Of a DNA stretch of 64,000 nt, positions 54,201 to 64,000 are shown piece after piece. The notes under the pieces were generated by a model, which searched no databases, had not been told where the DNA came from, and saw only the letters and a program-made list of their open reading frames with translations. Position numbers and translations under genes: made by a program. This stretch comes from Cavia porcellus (Eukaryota > Chordata > Mammalia > Rodentia > Caviidae), in contig NW_026947696.1 of assembly GCF_034190915.1 (NCBI RefSeq), forward strand, positions 1 to 64,000. The letters are read 5' to 3'. The number at the start of each line of letters is the position of its first letter. Position 1 is the first letter of the stretch.

Positions 54201-54557
54201 ACCATCCGATTGACACCACCCCGTGATGTTTTTCTCACTCCTAATAGTGAATGTAATGTAACACACACCCATACAATGCGCACCACCCCGTGATGTTTTT
54301 CTCACTCCTACTAGTGAATGTAGTGTAACACACACCCATACAATGCGCACCACCGCGCGATGTTTTTCAGAAACCTATCCTACTTTGTCACTGCATATTC
54401 CCTGACCTGCCCATGCTGACAACCCCGCGGTGCTTTTCTCCATCCTACATTGCCACTCACTGCCTATCCTAATTCAGACCCTCCGATTCACACCACCCCG
54501 TGATGTTTTTCTCACTCCTACTAGTGAATGTAATGTAACACACACCCATACAATGCG
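49128..54557 (+). repeat. 5430-bp higher-order unit, first copy
   Basis: The landmark CACCACAACGTG near 49.195 kb recurs exactly 5430 bp later. So do the B units at 51204 and 52218 and the TCTCATGTAAGACAC / GCACACCACACCGCAATG pair. Composition: 31 A monomers, B (51204), 13 A monomers (51347-52217), B (52218), A, A, B (52495), A, B (52705), A, A, B (52982), then A-B multimers to a final B and A. It also has an internal offset of 2054 bp: the B at 51204 and the A units after it resemble the B at 53258 and its followers. Confidence 0.92.
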
Positions 54558-57500
54558 CACCACCCCGTGATGTTTTTCTCACTCCTACTAGTGAATCTAA
54601 TGTAACACACACCCATACAATGCGCACCACAACGTGATGTTTTTCTCACTCCTACTAGTGAATGTAATGTAACACACACCCATACAATGCGCACCACCCC
54701 GTGATGTTTTTCTCACTCCTACTAGTGAATGTAATGTAACACACACCCATACAGTGCGCACCACCCCGTGATGTTTTTCTCACTCCTACTAGTGAATGTA
54801 ATGTAACACACACCCATACAGTGCGCACCACCCCGTGATGTTTTTCTCACTCCTACTAGTGAATGTAATGTAACACACACCCATACAATGCGCACCACCC
54901 CGTGATGTTTTTCTCACTGCTACTAGTGAATGTAATGTAACACACACCCATACAATGCGCACCACCCCGTGATGTTTTTCTCACTCGTACTAGTGAATCT
55001 AATGTAACACACACCCATACAATGCGCACCACCCCGTGATGTTTTTCTCACTGCTACTATTGAATGTAATGTAACACACACCCATACAATGCGCACGACC
55101 CCGTGATGTTTTTCTCACTCCTACTAGTGAATGTAATGTAACACACACCCATACAATGCGCACAACCCCGTGATGTTTTTCTCACTCCTACTAGTGAATG
55201 TAATGTAACACACACCCATACAATGCGCACCACAACGTGATGTTTTTCTCACTCCTACTAGTGAATGTAATGTAACACACACCCATACAATGCGCACCAC
55301 CCCGTGATGTTTTCTCACTCCTACTAGTGAATGTAATGTAACACACACCCATACAATGCGCACCACCCGGTGATGTTTTTGTCACTCCTACTAGTGAATG
55401 TAATGTAACACACACCCATACAATGCGCACCACCCGGTGATGTTTTTCTCACTTCTACTAGTGAATGTAATGTAACACACACCCATACATTGCGCACCAC
55501 CCCGTGATGTTTTTCTCACTCCTACTAGTGAATGTAATGTAACACACACCCATAAATTGCGCACCACCCCGTGATGATTTTCTCACTCCTACTAGTGAAT
55601 GTAATGTAACACACACCCATACAATGCGCAACACCCCGTGATGTTTTTCTCACTCCTACTAGTGAATGTAATGTAACACACACCCATACAATGCGCACCA
55701 CCCCGTGATGTTTTTCTCACTCCTGCTAGTGAATCTAATGTATCACACACCCATACAATGCGCACCACCCCGTGATGTTTTTCTCACTCCTACTAGTGAA
55801 TCTAATGTAACACACACCCATACAATGGGCACCACCCCGTGATGTTTTTCTCACTCCTACTAGTGAATCTAATGTAACACACACCCATACAATGGGCACC
55901 ACCCCGTGATGTTTTTCTCACTTCTACTAGTGAATCTAATGTAACACACACCCATACAATGGGCACCACCCCGTGATGTTTTTCTCACTCCTACTAGTGA
56001 ATCTCATGTAAGACACACCCATACAATGCGCACCACCCCGTGATGTTTTTCTCACTCCTACTAGTGAATCTCATGTAAGACACACCCATACAATGCGCAC
56101 AACCCCGTGATGATTTTCTCACTCCTACTAGTGAATCTAATGTAACACACACCCGTACAATGCGCACCACCCCGTGATGTTTTTCTCACTCCTACTAGTG
56201 AATGTAATGTAACACACACCCATACAATGCGCACCACCCCGTGATGTTTTTCTCACTCCTACTAGTGAATGTAATGTAACACACACCCATACAATGCGCA
56301 CCACCCCGTGATGTTTTTCTCACTCCTACTAGTGAATGTAATGTAACACACACCCATACAATGCGCACCAAACCGTGATGTTTTTCTCACTCCTACTAGT
56401 GTATGTAATGTAACACACACCCATACAATGCGCACCAACCCGTGATGTTTTTCTCACTCCTACTAGTGAATGTAATGTAACACACACCCATACAATGCGC
56501 ACCACCCCGTGATGTTTTTCTCACTCCTACTAGTGAATGTAATGTAACACACACCCATACAATGCGCACCACCCCGTGATGTTTTTTTCACTCCTACTAG
56601 TGAATGTAATGTAAAACACCCCCATACAATGCGCACCACCCTGCGATGTTTTTCAGAAACCTATCCTACATTGCCACTGCATGTTCCCTGACCTCCCCAT
56701 GCTGACCACCCCGCGATGCTTTTCTCCATCCTACATTGCCATTCACTGCCTATCCTAATTCAGACCCTCCGATACACACCACCCCGTGATGTTTTTCTCA
56801 CTCCTACTAGTGAATGTAATGTAACACACACCCATACAATGCGCACCACCCCGTGATGTTTTTCTCAATCCTACTAGTGAATCTCATGTAAGACACACCC
56901 ATACAATGCACACCACACCGCAATGTTTTTCTCACTCCTACTAGTGAATCTCATATAAGACACACCCATACAATGCGCACCACCCCGTGATGATTTTCTC
57001 ACTCCTACTAGTGAATCTAATGTAACACACACCCGTACAATGCGCACCACCCCGTGATGTTTTTCTCACTCCTACTAGTGAATGTAATGTAACACACACC
57101 CATACAATGCGCACCACCCCATGATGTTTTTCTCACTCCTACTAGTGAATGTAATGTAACACACACCCATACAATGCGCACCACCCCGTGATGTTTTTCT
57201 CACTCCTACTAGTGAATGTAATGTAACACACACCCATACAATGCGCACCAAACCGTGATGTTTTTCTCACTCCTACTAGTGTATGTAATGTAACAGACAC
57301 CCATACAATGCGCACCACCCCGTCATGTTTTTCTCACTCCTACTAGTGAATGTAATGTAACACACACCCATACAATGCGCACCACCCCGTGATGTTTTTC
57401 TCACTCCTACTAGTGTATGTAATGTAACAGACACCCATACAATGCGCACCACCCCGTCATGTTTTTCTCACTCCTACTAGTGAATGTAATGTAACACACA

Positions 57501-59987
57501 CCCATACAATGCGCACCACCCCGTGATGTTTTTCTCACTCCTACTAGTGAATGTAATGTAACACACACCCATACAATGCGCACCACCCCGTGATGTTTTT
57601 CTCACTCCTACTAGTGAATGTAATGTAACACACACCCATACAATGCGCACCACCCCGCGATGTTTTTCAGAAACATGTCCTACATTGCCAATGCATGTTC
57701 CCTGAACTCCCAATGCTGAACACCCCGCGGTGCTTTTCTCCATCCTACATTGCCACTCACTGCCTATCCTAATTCAGACCCTCCGATTCACACCACACCG
57801 TGATGTTTTTCTCACTCCTACTAGTGAATGTAATGTAACACACACCCATACAATGCACACCACCCCGTGATGTTTTTCTCACTCCTACTAGTGAATGTAA
57901 TGTAACACACACCCATACAATGCGCACCACCCCGCGATGTTTTTCAGAAACCTATCTTACATTGCCACTGCATGTTCCCTGACCTCCCCATGCTGACCAC
58001 CCCGCGGTGCTTTTCTCCATCCTACATTGCCACTCACTGCCTATCCTAATTCAGACCCTCCGATTAACACCACCCCGTGATGTTTTTCTCACTCCTACTA
58101 GTGAATGTAATGTAAAACACACCCATACAATACGCACCACCCCGCGATGTTTTTCAGAAACCTATCCTACATTGCCAATGCATGTTTCCTGACCTCCCCA
58201 TGCTGACAACCCCGCGGTGCTTTTCTCCATCCTACATTGCCACTCACTGCCTATCCTAATTCAGACCCTCCGATTCACACCACCCCATGATGTTTTTCTC
58301 ACTCCTATTAGTGAATGTAATGTAACACACACCCATACAATGTGCACCACCCCGTGATGTTTTTCTCACTCCTACTAGTGAATGTGATGTAACACACACC
58401 CATACAATGCGCACCACCCGGCGATGTTTTTCAGAAACATGTCCTACATTGCCACTGCATGTTCCCTGAACTCCCCATGCTGACCACCCCGCGGTGCTTT
58501 TCTCCATCCTACATTGACCTCACTGCCTATGCTAATTCAGACCCTCTGATTCACACCACCCCATGATGTTTTTCTCACTCCTACTAGTGAATGTAATGTA
58601 ACACACCTCCATACAATGCGCACCACCCCGTGATGTTTTTCTGACTCCTACTAGTGAATGTAATGTAACACACCTCCATACAATGCGCACCACCCTGCGA
58701 TGTTTTTCAGAAACCTATCCTACATTGCCACTGCATGTTCCCTGACCTCCCCATGCTGACCACCCCGCGATGCTTTTCTCCATCCTACATTGCCATTCAC
58801 TGCCTATCCTAATTCAGACCCTCCGATACACACCACCCCGTGATGTTTTTCTCACTCCTACTAGTGAATGTAATGTAACACACACCCATACAATGCGCAC
58901 CACCCCTTGATGTTTTTCTCAATCCTACTAGTGAATCTCATGTAAGACACACCCATACAATGCACACCACACCGCAATGTTTTTCTCACTCCTACTAGTG
59001 AATCTCATATAAGACACACCCATACAATGCGCACCACCCCGTGATGATTTTCTCACTCCTACTAGTGAATCTAATGTAACACACACCCGTACAATGCGCA
59101 CCACCCCGTGATGTTTTTCTCACTCCTACTAGTGAATGTAATGTAACACACACCCATACAATGCGCACCACCCCGTGATGTTTTTCTCACTCCTACTAGT
59201 GAATGTAATGTAACACACACCCATACAATGCGCACCACCCCGTGATGTTTTTCTCACTCCTACTAGTGAATGTAATGTAACACACACCCATACAATGCGC
59301 ACCAAACCGTGATGTTTTTCTCACTCCTACTAGTGTATGTAATGTAACAGACACCCATACAATGCGCACCACCCCGTCATGTTTTTCTCACTCCTACTAG
59401 TGAATGTAATGTAACACACACCCATACAATGCGCACCACCCCGTGATGTTTTTCTCACTCCTACTAGTGAATGTAATGTAACATACACCCATACAATGCG
59501 CACCACCTGGCGATGTTTTTCAGAAACCTATCCTACATTGCCACTGCATGTTCCCTGACCTCCCCATTCTGACGACCCCGCGGTGCTTTACTCCGTCCTA
59601 AATTGCCACTCACTGCCTATCCTAATTCAGACCATCCGATTGACACCACCCCGTGATGTTTTTCTCACTCCTAATAGTGAATGTAATGTAACACACACCC
59701 ATACAATGCGCACCACCCCGTGATGTTTTTCTCACTCCTACTAGTGAATGTAGTGTAACACACACCCATACAATGCGCACCACTGCGCGATGTTTTTCAG
59801 AAACCTATCCTACTTTGTCACTGCATATTCCCTGACCTGCCCATGCTGACAACCCCGCGGTGCTTTTCTCCATCCTACATTGCCACTCACTGCCTATCCT
59901 AATTCAGACCCTCCGATTCACACCACCCCGTGATGTTTTTCTCACTCCTACTAGTGAATGTAATGTAACACACACCCATACAATGCG
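54558..59987 (+). repeat. 5430-bp higher-order unit, second copy
   Basis: This directly follows the first copy at an A-unit boundary and has the same length. I noticed about eight single-base differences by eye, for example AATGTGCACC/AATGCGCACC (about 50.80/56.23 kb), CAGATCC/CAGACCC (about 51.33/56.76), GCGGGGC/GCGGTGC (about 52.58/58.01), CCATAATG/CCATGATG (about 52.86/58.29) and CACCGCGCG/CACTGCGCG (about 54.35/59.78). No length change was seen. Near-identity over 5.4 kb of a fast-evolving repeat implies a very recent duplication, recent conversion, or a doubled segment in the assembly. Confidence 0.92.
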
Positions 59988-62900
59988 CACCACCCCGCGA
60001 TGTTTTTCAGAAACCTATCCTACATTGCCACTGCATGTTCCCTGATCTCCCCATGCTGACCACCCTGCGGTGCTTTTCTCCAACCTACATTGACCACTCA
60101 CTGCCTATCCTAATTCACACCCTCCGATTCACACCACCCCGTGATGTTTTTCTCACTCCTACTAGTGAATGTAATGTAACACACACCCATACAATGCGCA
60201 CCACCCCGTGATGTTTTTCTCAATCCTACTAGTGAATCTCATGTAAGACACACCCATACAATGCACACCACACCGCAATGTTTTTCTCACTCCTACTAGT
60301 GAATCTCATATAAGACACACCCATACAATGCGCACCACCCCGTGATGATTTTCTCACTCCTACTAGTGAATCTAATGTAACACACACCCGTACAATGCGC
60401 ACCACCCCGTGATGTTTTTCTCACTCCTACTAGTGAATGTAATGTAACACACACCCATACAATGCGCACCACCCCGTGATGTTTTTCTCACTCCTACTAG
60501 TGAATGTAATGTAACACACACCCATACAATGCGCACCACCCCGTGATGTTTTTCTCACTCCTACTAGTGAATGTAATGTAACACACACCCATACAATGCG
60601 CACCAAACCGTGATGTTTTTCTCACTCCTACTAGTGTATGTAATGTAACAGACACCCATACAATGCGCACCACCCCGTCATGTTTTTCTCACTCCTACTA
60701 GTGAATGTAATGTAACACACACCCATACAATGCGCACCACCCCGTGATGTTTTTCTCACTCCTACTAGTGAATGTAATGTAACACACACCCATACAATGC
60801 GCACCACCCCGTGATGTTTTTCTCACTCCTACTAGTGAATGTAATGTAACACACACCCATACAATGCGCACCACCCCGCGATGTTTTTCAGAAACATGTC
60901 CTACATTGCCAATGCATGTTCCCTGAACTCCCAATGCTGAACACCCCGCGGTGCTTTTCTCCATCCTACATTGCCACTCACTGCCTATCCTAATTCAGAC
61001 CCTCCGATTCACACCACACCGTGATGTTTTTCTCACTCCTACTAGTGAATGTAATGTAACACACACCCATACAATGCACACCACCCCGTGATGTTTTTCT
61101 CACTCCTACTAGTGAATGTAATGTAACACACACCCATACAATTCGCACCACCCCGCGATGTTTTTCAGAAACCTATCTTACATTGCCACTGCATGTTCCC
61201 TGACCTCCCCATGCTGACCACCCCGCGGTGCTTTTCTCCATCCTACATTGCCACTCACTGCCTATCCTAATTCAGACACTCCGATTAACACCACCCCGTG
61301 ATGTTTTTCTCACTCCTACTAGTGAATGTAATGTAAAACACACCCATACAATACGCACCACCCCGCGATGTTTTTCAGAAACCTATCCTACATTGCCAAT
61401 GCATGTTTCCTGACCTCCCCATGCTGACAACCCCGCGGTGCTTTTCTCCATCCTACATTGCCACTCACTGCCTATCCTAATTCAGACCCTCCGATTCACA
61501 CCACCCCATGATGTTTTTCTCACTCCTATTAGTGAATGTAATGTAACACACACCCATACAATGTGCACCACCCGTGATGTTTTTCTCACTCCTACTAGTG
61601 AATGTGATGTAACACACACCCATACAATGCGCACCACCCGGCGATGTTTTTCAGAAACATGTCCTACATTGCCACTGCATGTTCCCTGAACTCCCCATGC
61701 TGACCACCCCGCGGTGCTTTTCTCCATCCTACATTGACCTCACTGCCTATGCTAATTCAGACCCTCTGATTCACACCACCCCATGATGTTTTTCTCACTC
61801 CTACTAGTGAATGTAATGTAACACACATCCATACAATGCGCACCACCCCGTGATGTTTTTCTGACTCCTACTAGTGAATGTAATGTAACACACCCCCATA
61901 CAATGTGCACCACCCTGCGATGTTTTTCAGAAACCTATCCTACATTGCCACTGCATGTTCCCTGACCTCCCCATGCTGACCACCCCGCGATGCTTTTCTC
62001 CATCCTACATTGCCATTCACTGCCTATCCTAATTCAGACCCTCCGATACACACCACCCCGTGATGTTTTTCTCACTCCTACTAGTGAATGTAATGTAACA
62101 CACACCCATACAATGCGCACCACCCCTTGATGTTTTTCTCAATCCTACTAGTGAATCTCATGTAAGACACACCCATACAATGCACACCACACCGCAATGT
62201 TTTTCTCACTCCTACTAGTGAATCTCATATAAGACACACCCATACAATGCGCACCACCCCGTGATGATTTTCTCACTCCTACTAGTGAATCTAATGTAAC
62301 ACACACCCGTACAATGCGCACCACCCCGTGATGTTTTTCTCACTCCTACTAGTGAATGTAATGTAACACACACCCATACAATGCGCACCACCCCGTGATG
62401 TTTTTCTCACTCCTACTAGTGAATGTAATGTAACACACACCCATACAATGCGCACCACCCCGTGATGTTTTTCTCACTCCTACTAGTGAATGTAATGTAA
62501 CACACACCCATACAATGCGCACCAAACCGTGATGTTTTTCTCACTCCTACTAGTGTATGTAATGTAACAGACACCCATACAATGCGCACCACCCCGTCAT
62601 GTTTTTCTCACTCCTACTAGTGAATGTAATGTAACACACACCCATACAATGCGCACCACCCCGTGATGTTTTTCTCACTCCTACTAGTGAATGTAATGTA
62701 ACATACACCCATACAATGCGCACCACCTGGCGATGTTTTTCAGAAACCTATCCTACATTGCCACTGCATGTTCCCTGACCTCCCCATTCTGACGACCCCG
62801 CGGTGCTTTACTCCGTCCTAAATTGCCACTCACTGCCTATCCTAATTCAGACCATCCGATTGACACCACCCCGTGATGTTTTTCTCACTCCTAATAGTGA

Positions 62901-63207
62901 ATGTAATGTAACACACACCCATACAATGCGCACCACCCCGTGATGTTTTTCTCACTCCTACTAGTGAATGTAGTGTAACACACACCCATACAATGCGCAC
63001 CACCGCGCGATGTTTTTCAGAAACCTATCCTACTTTGTCACTGCATATTCCCTGACCTGCCCATGCTGACAACCCCGCGGTGCTTTTCTCCATCCTACAT
63101 TGCCACTCACTGCCTATCCTAATTCAGACCCTCCGATTCACACCACCCCGTGATGTTTTTCTCACTCCTACTAGTGAATGTAATGTAACACACACCCATA
63201 CAATGCG
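59988..63207 (+). repeat. 3220-bp higher-order unit
   Basis: The unit opens with a 144-bp B carrying CCCTGATCTCC, CCTGCGGTGC, CAACCTACATTGACCACTC and AATTCACACC, which recurs at 63208. From 60199 on it follows 56844-59987: the offset is 3355 at the CCGCAATG marker and 3221 from 57477, a loss of 134 bp or two A monomers, and 3220 after a one-base loss in CACCACCCGTG near 61.57 kb. An 11-monomer A run (60132-60868, 737 bp) takes the place of the 13-monomer run. This makes it a third, shortened copy of the right part of the 5430-bp unit. Confidence 0.85.
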
Positions 63208-63418
63208 CACCACCCCGCGATGTTTTTCAGAAACCTATCCTACATTGCCACTGCATGTTCCCTGATCTCCCCATGCTGACCACCCTGCGGTGCTTTTCTC
63301 CAACCTACATTGACCACTCACTGCCTATCCTAATTCACACCCTCCGATTCACACCACCCCGTGATGTTTTTCTCACTCCTACTAGTGAATGTAATGTAAC
63401 ACACACCCATACAATGCG
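62520..63418 (+). repeat. 899-bp tandem unit, first copy
   Basis: The A with GTGTATGTAATGTAACAGAC at about 62.55 kb recurs 899 bp later, and so does TACTTTGTCACTGCATATTC (63031 and 63930). The second copy starts at 63419 and is cut off by the window end. I noticed only small differences, such as GACGACC/GATGACC. The unit carries the GTCATG A-monomer, a B with CCTGGCGATG and CCATTCTGACGACC, and a B with TTTGTCACTGCATATTC. Confidence 0.88.
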
Positions 63419-64000
63419 CACCACCCCGTGATGTTTTTCTCACTCCTACTAGTGTATGTAATGTAACAGACACCCATACAATGCGCACCACCCCGTCATG
63501 TTTTTCTCACTCCTACTAGTGAATGTAATGTAACACACACCCATACAATGCGCACCACCCCGTGATGTTTTTCTCACTCCTACTAGTGAATGTAATGTAA
63601 CATACACCCATACAATGCGCACCACCTGGCGATGTTTTTCAGAAACCTATCCTACATTGCCACTGCATGTTCCCTGACCTCCCCATTCTGATGACCCCGC
63701 GGTGCTTTACTCCGTCCTAAATTGCCACTCACTGCCTATCCTAATTCAGACCATCCGATTGACACCACCCCGTGATGTTTTTCTCACTCCTAATAGTGAA
63801 TGTAATGTAACACACACCCATACAATGCGCACCACCCCGTGATGTTTTTCTCACTCCTACTAGTGAATGTAGTGTAACACACACCCATACAATGCGCACC
63901 ACCGCGCGATGTTTTTCAGAAACCTATCCTACTTTGTCACTGCATATTCCCTGACCTGCCCATGCTGACAACCCCGCGGTGCTTTTCTCCATCCTACATT
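63208..64000 (+). repeat. Start of the next higher-order copy, cut by the window end
   Basis: The B at 63208 is the counterpart of the B at 59988. After one A (63352) it switches at 63419 to the counterpart of 62520 rather than 60199, so most of a 3.2-kb unit is skipped. From 63419 to 64000 it is the second copy of the 899-bp unit. The window stops within a B2 half at CATCCTACATT, so the array continues to the right. Confidence 0.85.

Larger units (their letters stand above)
1..64000. repeat. Satellite DNA array of A (67 bp) and B (143 bp) units filling the whole window
   Basis: Every row of the sequence can be read as A or B units joined head to tail in one orientation, with no inverted segment and no unrelated insert. 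The A unit is marked by CTCACTCCTACTAGTGAATG, and the B unit by CAGAAACCTATCCTACATTG followed by CTGACCTCCCCATGCTGACC. Both ends of the window lie inside units: base 1 is in a B tail and base 64000 is in a B2 half, so the array continues both ways. The + strand is C-rich and G-poor. The consensus A has about 45% G+C (21 C, 9 G) and the consensus B about 53% (58 C, 18 G). This organisation is known from eukaryotic heterochromatic satellites. I do not recognise the family, and function is unknown. No gene is supported anywhere in the window. Confidence 0.97.

Noticed and set aside
54558..59987. Treating the 5430-bp second copy as purely an assembly artefact
   Set aside because: Single-base differences between copies and a third diverged partial copy at 60-63 kb argue that duplication is real, but reads are needed; I keep artefact as an open alternative rather than the call.
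1..64000. Tandem array of a repetitive structural protein gene (silk-, mucin- or antifreeze-like)
   Set aside because: Units of 67, 63, 142 and 277 bp do not keep frame. One-base and two-base losses are tolerated freely, and stops lie in the consensus in most frames.
1..64000. CENP-B box, telomere-type repeats, tRNA or rRNA genes, transposon ends
   Set aside because: I looked for the CENP-B box core, TTAGGG-type runs, tRNA-like arms and inverted terminal repeats and saw none in the consensus units or their common variants.
1..64000. Naming the satellite family or host species
   Set aside because: I do not recognise the consensus and cannot search a database here. Any name would be a guess.

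Overview
The window is one uninterrupted block of tandemly repeated (satellite) DNA. I find no protein-coding gene, RNA gene, mobile element, CRISPR array or stretch of unique sequence in its 64,000 bases. Every part reads as one of two related units: A, 67 bp, and B, 143 bp. B is itself two diverged halves (B1, about 70 bp; B2, about 73 bp). A, B1 and B2 all open with the same head, roughly ACCACCCCG-YG-RTG-YTTTTC, so they probably descend from one ancestral unit of about 70 bp. The array alternates mainly as A-B (210 bp) and A-A-B (277 bp). It also carries a 142-bp B variant followed by a 63-bp A variant, and long runs of A alone.

The scale and nested organisation (monomer, 210/277-bp multimer, modules of 0.3-0.9 kb, higher-order units of 2.3-6.8 kb in tandem) are typical of eukaryotic centromeric, pericentromeric or subtelomeric satellite. 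I do not recognise the family and cannot name the species. Repeated CpG-to-TpG and CpG-to-CpA changes at the same unit positions suggest a genome with germline cytosine methylation.

Layout. (1) 1-16311: mosaic A-B/A-A-B array, with a 3.73-kb unit and its shortened second copy, then two 2.35-2.4-kb units. (2) 16312-29516: a 6.77-kb unit followed by a 6.43-kb copy that lacks exactly one 339-bp higher-order repeat. (3) 29517-32219: short mosaic with a 1528-bp-offset internal duplication. (4) 32220-47647: four successive copies of a higher-order unit, spaced 3388, 3876 and 4188 bp apart. (5) 42602-51203: A-only runs of 16, 32 and 35 monomers, separated in places by B. (6) 49128-59987: a nearly perfect tandem duplication of 5430 bp. 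(7) 59988-64000: 3220-bp and 899-bp duplications that run off the right edge. The window is therefore internal to a larger array, with both ends cut inside repeats.

Open reading frames of 60-186 codons occur throughout. They are by-products of the repeats: they recur with the units, many begin at GTG or TTG, they lie on both strands, and they end at a TGA that belongs to the B consensus. I annotate none as a gene. Unit boundaries below were worked out by hand from the motif CACCACC and checked by unit-length arithmetic. Copy similarities are by-eye impressions, not alignments.
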